The position numbers were made by a program, and so were the translations under genes. DNA of 8,601 nt from CAZXBB01 sp964638815 (GTDB lineage Bacteria > Planctomycetota > Phycisphaerae > Phycisphaerales > SM1A02), in assembly GCA_964638815.1 (NCBI GenBank), contig CAZXBB010000458.1, positions 1-8,601 on the forward strand, in the 5' to 3' direction. Under the pieces are notes generated by a model. That model searched no databases. It was not told the DNA's origin and worked only from the letters and a program-made list of their open reading frames with translations. Positions 1 through 7,519 of the stretch are shown here, in pieces (the stretch's first letter is position 1; each line of letters opens with the position of its first letter).

Positions 1-44
1 GAGGGGGGTGTAACACGTGGTGCGGGGGCGTGACGAACGTCCGG

Positions 45-69
45 GGGGCTGCGTCGTGCAGCCCCTTTT
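45..69 (+). terminator. Rho-independent terminator, rightward
   Basis: A perfect 8-bp stem, GGGGCTGC (45-52) with GCAGCCCC (58-65), closes a 5-nt loop GTCGT and is followed at once by TTTT (66-69). This is a standard intrinsic terminator for + strand transcription. Read on the other strand, no T run follows the stem, so it is one-directional. No gene for it lies in the window, so it most likely ends a transcript entering from the left. An in-frame stop for that gene could be TAA at 11-13, but the coding part is not visible. Confidence 0.7.
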
Positions 70-70
70 G

Positions 71-105
71 GCGTGACGTGGTGTTCACACCTTTGGCCGT
101 CACGC
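71..105. repeat. Nested inverted repeat
   Basis: Eight-base arms GCGTGACG (71-78) and CGTCACGC (98-105) are perfectly complementary. Between them a second small hairpin, GGTG (80-83) with CACC (88-91), has the loop TTCA. The structure starts one base after the T run of the terminator. It could be a second structured RNA element, a protein-binding palindrome or part of the local repeat family. There is no T tract after it. Confidence 0.5.
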
Positions 106-113
106 GCGGCGAC

Positions 114-128
114 GCTGCATCCTGCAGC
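114..128. repeat. TCC-loop hairpin 1
   Basis: Stem GCTGCA (114-119) with TGCAGC (123-128) and loop TCC. On the - strand the loop reads GGA within GCAGGATGC. It is preceded by GCGAC, like the hairpins at 162-178 and 282-299. A perfect 10-bp palindrome, ACTTCGAAGT, follows at 133-142. Confidence 0.55.
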
Positions 129-161
129 TCACACTTCGAAGTCCCGACCTTCTAGTGCGAC

Positions 162-178
162 GGCGGCATCCTGCCGCC
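162..178. repeat. TCC-loop hairpin 2
   Basis: Stem GGCGGCA (162-168) with TGCCGCC (172-178) and loop TCC. It shares the core GCATCCTGC with hairpin 1, but the outer stem bases differ on both sides in a way that keeps pairing. On the - strand the loop is GGA. Confidence 0.6.
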
Positions 179-206
179 TGCGCGTGGGACGTTTGGGGCT
201 GGGTCG

Positions 207-236
207 GGCTGGTTTTCGCAGGGCTGGCTTTCGCAG
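207..236. repeat. 15-bp tandem duplication
   Basis: Two adjacent 15-bp copies at 207-221 and 222-236 read GGCTGGTTTTCGCAG and GGCTGGCTTTCGCAG, with one mismatch. The second copy runs into the stem of the hairpin at 233-251. The duplication looks recent compared with the other repeats here. Confidence 0.75.
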
Positions 237-251
237 ACCCTCCGGGTCTGC
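233..251. repeat. TCC-loop hairpin 3
   Basis: Stem GCAGACCC (233-240) with GGGTCTGC (244-251) and loop TCC. The stem sequence is unlike hairpins 1, 2 and 4; only the loop is shared. The right arm is part of a 10-bp direct repeat, GGGTCTGCAG, at 244-253 and 256-265. On the - strand the loop is GGA. Confidence 0.6.
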
Positions 252-281
252 AGGCGGGTCTGCAGAAGTCGCGCGGCGACC

Positions 282-299
282 GGCGGCATCCATGCCGCC
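282..299. repeat. TCCA-loop hairpin 4
   Basis: Stem GGCGGCA (282-288) with TGCCGCC (293-299) and loop TCCA; the outer loop bases T and A could pair as well. It has the same stem as hairpin 2 with one inserted A. It is preceded by a small stem, GTCGC (268-272) with GCGAC (276-280). On the - strand the loop is TGGA. Confidence 0.6.
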
Positions 300-309
300 T
301 TGGTTTGCG

Positions 310-403
310 ACGTTTGGGGCGGTGCGCGATGGGGGTGGGACGGACGTTTGGGGCTGTGCGCGATGGGGGTGTGACGGACGTTTGGGGCCGGCGCACTGGC
401 GGG
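310..403. repeat. 34-bp tandem repeat, two good units plus a decayed third
   Basis: Unit 1 (310-343) and unit 2 (344-377) are both 34 bp and differ at two positions only. Unit 3 starts at 378 with the same ACGTTTGGGGC but then decays; it runs up to and just over the stop codon of the leftward FG-GAP gene at 404-406. There are no spacers between units, so this is a simple tandem array and not a CRISPR array. An isolated ACGTTTGGGG at 189-198 and the related core at 24-46 show that the family is spread through the whole left flank. Confidence 0.85.
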
Positions 404-2119
404 TCACGGCGGCGCGCGGACGACGAGCACCTGGTCCGGACGTGCGTCGCGCACCGTCGTGATCGCGCCGCCGGGCCAGCGGATGGCGATCGACTCCGCG
501 CGGTCCGCGGCGCCGAGGCCGAAGTGGAGGTCGAACGCGCTCTGCGACTGGTAGGTCGAGCCGCTGCGCACCTCACGCGACTGGCGGACGCCGCCGGCGG
601 TAACCTCCGCCCGGGCCCCCAGCGCCGGGCCGCCGGCGCGGGTGAGCAGACGGAGCGCGAGCCAGCGCCCGGCCCGCACCGAGTCGTTGCGGAGGAGCAT
701 GGGCGGGGCATCGATCGCGGTCACGAGCAGATCGAGATCGCCGTCGCCATCCACGTCCCCGACGGCGAGCCCGCGCCCGCAGCGCCGCTCGGCGAAGCCC
801 GGCCCGGCCGCATCGGTGACGTCCGCGAGGCGGCCGCCGTCGTTCCGGAAGAGCAGCGCGCGCTGGGCGTACGACTCCCCGAGCGCCGGGAAGTCGTCCA
901 CCTGCGGGTAGATGTGCCCGTTTACGATCACGAGGTCGAGGTCGGCGTCGAGGTCGGCGTCGAAGAACGCGCAGCCCCAGCTCAGCGGGGCCATCGTGGC
1001 CCGCGCGACGTCGTGCCGGGTGGTGACGTCCTCGAAGTAGAGGCCGCCGAGGTTCCGGTACAGCGTGCACTGGTCGCGCGCGAAGTTCGTCACGATGATG
1101 TCGGGCCGGCCGTCGCCGTCCACGTCGCCGGCATCAACGCCCATGCCGGCCTGCTCCGCCCCTCCGCCGCCGAAGCCGGCGCCCGACCACCGTCCGACTT
1201 CGGTGAACGTGCCGTCGCCATCGTTCCGGTAGAGATAGTTCGGATTCGAGTCGTTCGCGACGTAGAGGTCGATGTCGCCGTCGTCGTCGAGGTCGGACGC
1301 CAGCACGCCGAGGCCGTACGCCTCGCCGAGGTCCGTGAGCCCCGCCTCGTCGGTCGCCTCGCGGAACGTGCCGTCCCCGCGGCCGCGGAAGAACCGGTCG
1401 CGGTCGCCGCGCATGCCGAAGGGCCCGGTCATCGTGCGGGCGGTGTCGCGCCAGACGTTCGTGCGGCGGGCTGCGAGCACCTCGTCCATGGTGGCCGCGA
1501 TGTAGTTCGCCACGTAAAGATCGAGGTGCCCATCGCCGTCGGCGTCGAGGAACGCGGCCCCGGCGCCCCAGCCTGGGTCGGCCACGCCGGCAGACTCCGC
1601 GACCTCGTCGAACGTGCCGTCGCCGCGGTTACGGTAGAGACGGTTCGGGCCGAAGTTGGTCACGTAGAGATCGACGTCGCCGTCGCCGTCGTAGTCGGCG
1701 GCGCAGACGCCGCAGCCCCAGCCGTCGTCGCCCACCCCCGCCGCGTCGGTGACGTCCACGAAGCGGCCGTCCCCCTCGTTGCGGTAGAGCACGTTGCGCC
1801 CGCGCACGCGGACGGCGGACGGGTCCTCGTCGAGAGCCCACGCGTTGACGAGATAGACGTCCGGCCGGCCGTCGCCATCCACGTCCACGAGCGCCGCCCC
1901 GGTGCCGGTGGACTCGAGGATGTGGTCCTTATCGCGCCCGCCGCAGAAGAGCACCGCGTCGAGACCGGCGGCGGGCGCGACGTCCTCGAAACGCAGGGCG
2001 GGCGCGGCCGCCTGCGGCGCGGCCGGATCCGGCGCCGCGGAGCCCGCGGGTGCGCGGCCGCACCCCGGGCCGGCGGCGATCACGGCGACGACGAGGCACG
2101 CGGCCCGCGCGAGCGTCAT
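404..2119 (-). CDS. FG-GAP/VCBS repeat protein with C-terminal ASPIC/UnbV domain (CRTAC1 family), probable lipoprotein
   Basis: The 571-aa product begins with a short hydrophobic leader ending near C20 (GPGC). This fits a lipoprotein signal only loosely, since the -3 residue is Gly. The body has seven calcium-type DxDxDG loops, starting at residues 79, 142, 192, 276, 332, 387 and 455, many followed by LYVxN and LYRNxGDGTF-like strands. Together these suggest a seven-bladed integrin-alpha-like beta-propeller. The loop at 387-395 (DADLDADLD) has lost its glycines. Residues about 487-566 match the ASPIC/UnbV domain, with the GxRxEVTxGG and SGSTYQSQ signatures. Such proteins are extracytoplasmic; their biochemical role is poorly known, with adhesion or scaffolding as guesses. 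The ATG overlaps the stop of the upstream gene as ATGA, and GGAGGA abuts the start with no spacer, so translation is probably coupled. A frame reading further upstream only shadows the neighbour. Confidence 0.9.
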   Translation of the reverse strand: MTLARAACLVVAVIAAGPGCGRAPAGSAAPDPAAPQAAAPALRFEDVAPAAGLDAVLFCGGRDKDHILESTGTGAALVDVDGDGRPDVYLVNAWALDEDPSAVRVRGRNVLYRNEGDGRFVDVTDAAGVGDDGWGCGVCAADYDGDGDVDLYVTNFGPNRLYRNRGDGTFDEVAESAGVADPGWGAGAAFLDADGDGHLDLYVANYIAATMDEVLAARRTNVWRDTARTMTGPFGMRGDRDRFFRGRGDGTFREATDEAGLTDLGEAYGLGVLASDLDDDGDIDLYVANDSNPNYLYRNDGDGTFTEVGRWSGAGFGGGGAEQAGMGVDAGDVDGDGRPDIIVTNFARDQCTLYRNLGGLYFEDVTTRHDVARATMAPLSWGCAFFDADLDADLDLVIVNGHIYPQVDDFPALGESYAQRALLFRNDGGRLADVTDAAGPGFAERRCGRGLAVGDVDGDGDLDLLVTAIDAPPMLLRNDSVRAGRWLALRLLTRAGGPALGARAEVTAGGVRQSREVRSGSTYQSQSAFDLHFGLGAADRAESIAIRWPGGAITTVRDARPDQVLVVRAPP

Positions 2120-2652
2120 TCCTCCGCCATCGCGCGGGTGAAGAGCGACCGCAGGTCGCGGGAGGCCGCGAGCACTTCGCGCTCGGCCCCGTCGCCCAGG
2201 CGGGAGATCGCCCCCGCCAGGTCGAGGAGGTCCTTCTTCTCGCGCCCGTCGATGAAGATGTAGTCGTCCTCGGTCTCGGCGTCGGTGTGGTGATGGTGCC
2301 CGGCTTTCAGGAGGCGCTGGCGCACGGCCTGGACGCGCTTGTCGCCCTCGGTGGCGATCTCCGTCACTGCGGCCGCGGCCGACTCCAGGAGCCCCCGCCG
2401 GGACGGGCCCGACGTCTTTGCCGCGACCTCGAGGTCGGCGGCCGCGTCGTCGAAGGCAAGCGTGAGGATGTCGCGCACGAGGCTCGTTTCGGTCGCGCGG
2501 ATCGCGATGATCGCGGACGCGAGGTGCTCGTAGGTCGCGGCGAGCCCGGGCGGGTCGGCGGGACGGGTGCCGCCGACCTGCTGGGCGACGGCGATGGTGA
2601 CGACGAGGGCGACGACGGCGAGCGCGGCGTGGAGGGACTTGGTGACGATCAT
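2116..2652 (-). CDS. Exported protein with a GHHHH motif, function unknown
   Basis: The 178-aa product has a likely Sec signal peptide: K5, a hydrophobic stretch over residues 9-22, and a possible cut after AVA at 21-23. The mature part looks mainly helical and Ala/Glu/Arg-rich. A run of four histidines at 119-122 (KAGHHHHTDAETEDDY) is followed by acidic residues and YIFIDGREKKDLLDLA. The His/acidic cluster could bind a metal, which is inference. The ATG at 2652 is chosen because GAGGAG lies at 2659-2664, six bases away, and the leader follows at once. An ATG at 2808 would add an Arg-rich stretch that looks translated from non-coding DNA. It is the first gene of a two-gene unit with the FG-GAP protein, and the shared export route suggests joint action at the envelope. 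I do not recognise the family with certainty. Confidence 0.8.
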   Translation of the reverse strand: MIVTKSLHAALAVVALVVTIAVAQQVGGTRPADPPGLAATYEHLASAIIAIRATETSLVRDILTLAFDDAAADLEVAAKTSGPSRRGLLESAAAAVTEIATEGDKRVQAVRQRLLKAGHHHHTDAETEDDYIFIDGREKKDLLDLAGAISRLGDGAEREVLAASRDLRSLFTRAMAEE

Positions 2653-2692
2653 GGCTGGCTCCTCGGGTTCGTGGCGGCGCCACCGCGAGGAT

Positions 2693-2715
2693 CGCCGCCC
2701 GCGGCGCGGGCGGCG
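2693..2715. repeat. Strong GC hairpin in the 5' leader of the leftward unit
   Basis: A perfect 10-bp stem, CGCCGCCCGC (2693-2702) with GCGGGCGGCG (2706-2715), closes a 3-nt loop. It lies between the proposed leftward -10 and the ATG at 2652. A second small hairpin, GTGGC (2671-2675) with GCCAC (2679-2683), sits just upstream of the ribosome binding site. Together they could structure the leader RNA. Strong GC hairpins also arise by chance at this base composition. Confidence 0.4.
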
Positions 2716-2738
2716 CACGCGGCGCAACCGTCCATCCC

Positions 2739-2767
2739 CTAATACCTCGTGCCCGCGCGACCCGCAA
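2739..2767 (-). promoter_or_regulatory. Possible sigma70-type promoter for the leftward GHHHH/FG-GAP unit
   Basis: On the - strand, TTGCGG (2767-2762) and TATTAG (2744-2739) are separated by 17 bases. They match the -35 consensus at 3 of 6 and the -10 consensus at 4 of 6. The -10 falls on one of the few A/T-rich spots in the intergenic region (CTAATACC on the + strand). Transcription would start about 80 bases before the ATG at 2652. This is prediction by eye only. Confidence 0.4.
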
Positions 2768-2823
2768 CCCGGGACTCGACCCCACTCTCGGCGCCAGTCG
2801 CCGATCATGCGATCCGGGGACCA

Positions 2824-2859
2824 GCGTCAATGGACGCCGGGATCCTGCTCAGGGATACT
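2824..2859 (+). promoter_or_regulatory. Possible hox operon promoter with overlapping inverted repeat
   Basis: TGGACG (2831-2836) and GATACT (2854-2859) are 17 bases apart, and each matches the sigma70 consensus at 4 of 6. A small inverted repeat, GCGTC (2824-2828) with GACGC (2833-2837), overlaps the -35 and could be a regulator site. The start of transcription would fall near 2866, about 30 bases before the hoxF start. I looked for a -24/-12 sigma54 arrangement and found none with the right spacing. Confidence 0.4.
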
Positions 2860-2886
2860 CTGCTTGGCGGCGTGATTCGCCCCGGC

Positions 2887-2893
2887 AAGGAGG
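2887..2893 (+). promoter_or_regulatory. Strong ribosome binding site for hoxF
   Basis: AAGGAGG is a near-perfect anti-16S match. It lies 4 bases before the GTG at 2898 and 10 bases before a second in-frame GTG at 2904. It is the strongest Shine-Dalgarno in the window, as expected for the first gene of the operon. It supports a GTG start but does not fully decide which of the two is used. Confidence 0.75.
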
Positions 2894-2897
2894 ACGC

Positions 2898-4732
<1,835 letters not shown>

Positions 4733-4736
<4 letters not shown>

Positions 4737-5470
4737 GCGAGCGGATCTCCATCACGATCGACGGCGTCGAGGCGCCAGCCGAGGCGGGGCAGACGATCCT
4801 CGACGCGGCGGACGGGGCCGGCATCTACATCCCCCGGCTCTGCCACCGGCCGGGGCTGGAGCCCTACGGCGGCTGCCGCGTGTGCACGGTCAAGGTCTCC
4901 GGGCGACACTGCTCCGCGTGCACGCAGCCGGTCACCGCGGGTATGGTCGTCGAAGCCGAGTCGCCGGAGCTGCTCGAGCAGCGGCGGATGATCATCGAGA
5001 TGCTGTTCGTCGAGGGCAACCACTTCTGCATGTTCTGCGAGAAGAGCGGCAACTGTGAGCTCCAGGCGCTGGCGTACCGGCTCGGGATCGCCGCGCCGCG
5101 CTTCGAGTTCCAGTTCCCGCGGCGGCACATCGACGCGTCGCATCCGGACATCATCATCGACCACGACCGGTGCATTCTCTGCGCCCGCTGCGTCCGCGCC
5201 TCCCGCGACCTCGACGGCAAGCAGGTCTTCGGGTTCGTCGGGCGCGGGCCGGAGCGGCGCATTGCCGTGAACTCCGATGCGCTGCTGGCGGACACGAACG
5301 CCGACGTGACCGACCGCGCCCTCGACGTGTGCCCCGTCGGCGCGCTGCTCCGCAAGCGGGAAGGGTACGACGTTCCCATCGGGCGCCGCGTCTATGACGC
5401 CGCGCCCATTGGCACCATCGGGATCATCGGGACCACCACGGGCACCACGCCCCCCGAGGAGCATCCATGA
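4733..5470 (+). CDS. hoxU: HoxU: iron-sulfur electron-transfer subunit of the NAD-linked hydrogenase
   Basis: The 245-aa product matches the N-terminal part of NuoG, which wires HoxF to the hydrogenase module. A plant-type ferredoxin domain (about 1-80) carries [2Fe-2S] ligands C37, C48, C51 and C63; C60 is nearby. Next comes the His/Cys [4Fe-4S] motif with H97, C99, C102 and C108 (NHFCMFCEKSGNC). A further [4Fe-4S] site has C147, C150, C153 and, far downstream, C200 (DVCPVGAL). The last 20 residues are rich in Gly, Ile and Thr, beyond the usual core. The ATG at 4733 overlaps the hoxF stop; no clear Shine-Dalgarno precedes it, so coupling to hoxF translation is likely. A longer frame open upstream to 4424 is the hoxF shadow and is Arg-rich. 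The 3' end overlaps hoxY by ATGA. Confidence 0.94.
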
Positions 5471-6030
5471 TGGCCGGGTCGTCTCCCAAACCTCGCGTCG
5501 CCACCGTCTCGCTCGCCGGCTGCTTCGGCTGCCATATGTCGCTGCTCGACATCGACGAGCGCCTCTTCGAGCTCGCCGAGCTCATCGAGTTCGATCGCTC
5601 GCCGCTCACCGACTACAAGGGCTTCGACGGGCGGCGCTGCGCGGTCGGGCTCGTCGAGGGCGGCTGCGCGAACGAGGAGAACGTCCGTGTGCTGCGCGAC
5701 TTCCGAAAGCACTGCGACGTGCTCGTTTCCGTCGGGGCGTGCGCAACGACGGGCGGCGTGCCGGCGCTGCGGAACATGGTGCCCGTCGAGGAGTGTCTCG
5801 ACGAGGCGTATCGCTTCGGCCTCTCGGTCGTGAACCCCGAAGGCATCGTTCCCGACGACCCCGAGCTGCCGCGCCTGCTCCGCGCGGTCCGGCCGTGCCA
5901 CGAGGTCGTGAAGATCGACTACCTCCTGCCGGGGTGCCCTCCTTCGGCGGACGCGATCTGGGCGGCGCTCACCGCACTGCTCTCCGGCGAGCCGCTCGAC
6001 CTGCCGTATCCACTGATCAAGTACGACTGA
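5467..6030 (+). CDS. hoxY: HoxY: small subunit of the NAD-linked [NiFe] hydrogenase
   Basis: The 187-aa product is the small hydrogenase subunit that holds the single [4Fe-4S] cluster next to the Ni-Fe site. The four expected cysteines are seen: C19 and C22 (AGCFGCHMSLLD), C92 (GACATTGG) and C157 (LPGCPPS). The short length and lack of a twin-arginine leader agree with a soluble cytoplasmic enzyme; membrane uptake small subunits are much longer and carry more clusters. In Cupriavidus the HoxY protein also binds an FMN, which cannot be judged here. GAGGAG at 5456-5461 lies 5 bases before the ATG at 5467 and 8 before a second ATG at 5470, so either Met may start the protein. It overlaps hoxU by 4 nt; hoxH starts 4 nt after its stop. 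Confidence 0.95.
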   Translation: MMAGSSPKPRVATVSLAGCFGCHMSLLDIDERLFELAELIEFDRSPLTDYKGFDGRRCAVGLVEGGCANEENVRVLRDFRKHCDVLVSVGACATTGGVPALRNMVPVEECLDEAYRFGLSVVNPEGIVPDDPELPRLLRAVRPCHEVVKIDYLLPGCPPSADAIWAALTALLSGEPLDLPYPLIKYD

Positions 6031-6034
6031 TGCA

Positions 6035-7519
6035 ATGACCGACGCGCCGCCTCCCACTCCCGCTCCCGTGCCTCCCGCAGGTCCCCGCACGCGGCGCGTC
6101 GTCATCGAACCCGTCACCCGCGTCGAGGGTCACGGCAAGGTGACGATCCTGCTCGACGAGCACGACGAGGTGTGCCAGGCGCGGCTGCACATCGTCGAGT
6201 TCCGCGGGTTCGAGCGATTCGTCCAGGGGCGGCCGTTCCGCGAGCTGCCCGTGCTCGTGCAGCGGCTGTGCGGCATCTGCCCGGTGAGCCACCACCTCTG
6301 CGCGGCGAAGGCAGTGGACGGGATCATCGGCGTCGACCGGCTCACGCCGACCGCCGAGAAGATGCGCCGGCTCATGCATTACGGGCAGATCTTCCAGTCG
6401 CACGCGCTTCACTTCTTCCATCTCGCGTCGCCGGACCTGCTCTTCGGCTTCGACGCGGAGCCGCAGCGGCGCAACGTCATCGCGCTGGCGGCGGAGAACA
6501 GGAGCCTCGCCCGGCAGGGGATCCTGATGCGCCGCTACGGGCAGGAGATCATCAAGGCCACCGCAGGGAAGAAGATCCACGGCACCGGCGCGATCCCCGG
6601 CGGGATCAACAAGAATCTCTCGATCGCCGAGCGCGACGCCCTGCTGCCGGAGCTCGAGCAGATGAAGGCGTGGTCGCGCGAGGCCGTCGCCCTTGCGCGC
6701 GGCTACACCGAGGATCACCGGGCGATGCTCTCGGACTTCGCGTCGTTCGACTCGAACCACCTTGCGCTCGTGACACCCGACGGCGCTCTCGAGCTGTACG
6801 ACGGCGGGCTGCGCGCCGTGAACGCCGACGGCGGGATCATCTTCGACCACGTCGCCAACGACCGGTACCTCGAGCTCCTCGGCGAGGAGGTTCGCTCGTG
6901 GACGTACATGAAGTTCCCTTTCATCCGGTCGCTCGGCCCGCGCGCAGGCTGGTACCGCGTCGGCCCGCTCGCCCGGATCAACGCCTGCGATTTCATCGAC
7001 ACGCCGGAGGCCGAGGCGGCGCGCCGGGACTTCAAGGACTTCACGGGCGGGCGGCCCAACCATGATTCGATGGCCTACCACTGGGCGCGGATGATCGAGG
7101 TGCTGCACGCGATCGAGAAGATCGAGGAGCTTCTGCACGACTCCGATCTCCAGGGGACGGACCTCGTGGTCACGGGCGAGCGTCGCGGCGAGGCCGTGGG
7201 CATCATCGAGGCGCCGCGCGGCACGCTCTTCCACCACTACAAGGTCGATGAGAACGACCAGGTGGTCATGGCGAATCTGATCGTCTCGACCACGAGCAAC
7301 AACGAGTCGCTGAACCGCGCCGTCGAGGCCGTCGCCCGCAAGTTCCTTTCCGGGCGCACGATCACCGAGGGCCTGCTCAACCACGTCGAGGTCGCGATCC
7401 GCGCCTACGACCCGTGCCTGAGCTGCGCGACGCACGCGCTCGGGAAGATGCCGCTGCTCGTGGACCTCGTCGATCACGAAGGGCATCTCGTCGCCCGCGG
7501 CGAGCGGGAGGGCGGATGA
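6035..7519 (+). CDS. hoxH: HoxH: catalytic [NiFe] large subunit of the NAD-linked hydrogenase
   Basis: The 494-aa product carries the Ni-Fe(CN)2CO active site that splits or forms H2. The four metal-binding cysteines are C79 and C82 (QRLCGICPVSHH) and C461 and C464 (DPCLSCATHALG). The N-terminal signature RVEGHGKVTI at 29-38 includes E31, the glutamate usually tied to proton transfer. The sequence EFRGFERFVQGRPFRELPVL at 55-74 is typical of HoxH-type large subunits. After H467 a 27-residue extension remains, the piece normally removed by the HoxW protease once nickel is in place. The first 20 residues are Pro/Ala-rich and precede the usual start of the family, so a later start cannot be excluded. 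No good Shine-Dalgarno is seen, and translation is probably coupled to hoxY four bases upstream. The end overlaps hoxW by ATGA. Confidence 0.96.
   Translation: MTDAPPPTPAPVPPAGPRTRRVVIEPVTRVEGHGKVTILLDEHDEVCQARLHIVEFRGFERFVQGRPFRELPVLVQRLCGICPVSHHLCAAKAVDGIIGVDRLTPTAEKMRRLMHYGQIFQSHALHFFHLASPDLLFGFDAEPQRRNVIALAAENRSLARQGILMRRYGQEIIKATAGKKIHGTGAIPGGINKNLSIAERDALLPELEQMKAWSREAVALARGYTEDHRAMLSDFASFDSNHLALVTPDGALELYDGGLRAVNADGGIIFDHVANDRYLELLGEEVRSWTYMKFPFIRSLGPRAGWYRVGPLARINACDFIDTPEAEAARRDFKDFTGGRPNHDSMAYHWARMIEVLHAIEKIEELLHDSDLQGTDLVVTGERRGEAVGIIEAPRGTLFHHYKVDENDQVVMANLIVSTTSNNESLNRAVEAVARKFLSGRTITEGLLNHVEVAIRAYDPCLSCATHALGKMPLLVDLVDHEGHLVARGEREGG

Larger units (their letters stand above)
1..403. 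repeat. Repeat-rich non-coding region with mosaic short repeats and hairpins
   Basis: No reading frame here has a convincing protein. The long + frame crossing it is antisense to the FG-GAP gene. What is visible is a mosaic of short imperfect repeats. A 23-bp core running from GGGGG through TGTGACGGACGT to TTGGGG occurs at 365-387. It recurs at 331-353 with one mismatch and at 24-46 with four mismatches, all transitions, and a shortened version starts near position 4. The ten-mer ACGTTTGGGG occurs at 189-198, 310-319, 344-353 and 378-387. Hairpins are listed separately. The array probably continues left of the window. It lies in the 3' flank of the leftward FG-GAP gene. It could be a REP-like intergenic repeat cluster, a structured 3' UTR or a degenerate non-coding RNA locus; the sequence does not decide. 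Confidence 0.75.

Noticed and set aside
310..403. CRISPR array
   Set aside because: The 34-bp units abut with no spacers and there are no cas genes nearby.
155..2263. A 702-aa open frame on the + strand
   Set aside because: It is exactly antisense to the FG-GAP gene. Its product is a Val/Glu/Arg-rich mirror of the DxDxDG repeats, and no ribosome binding site or known domain is seen.
404..2830. An 808-aa - strand frame reading through both leftward genes
   Set aside because: The upstream part is the wrong frame of the GHHHH protein and is Arg/Pro-rich; the lipoprotein-like start at 2119 with the ATGA overlap is far better.
2831..2866. A sigma54 (-24/-12) promoter before hoxF, as used for hox genes in Cupriavidus
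   Set aside because: No GG and GC pair with the required 10-base spacing is found in the intergenic region.
6017..7486. A 489-aa - strand frame opposite hoxH
   Set aside because: It mirrors hoxH codons, has no start context and shows no family features.
7414..7515. Longer N-terminus for hoxW
   Set aside because: It overlaps the conserved hoxH C-terminus in another frame and adds an Arg-rich stretch before the IGYGNP signature, which normally lies near the N-terminus.
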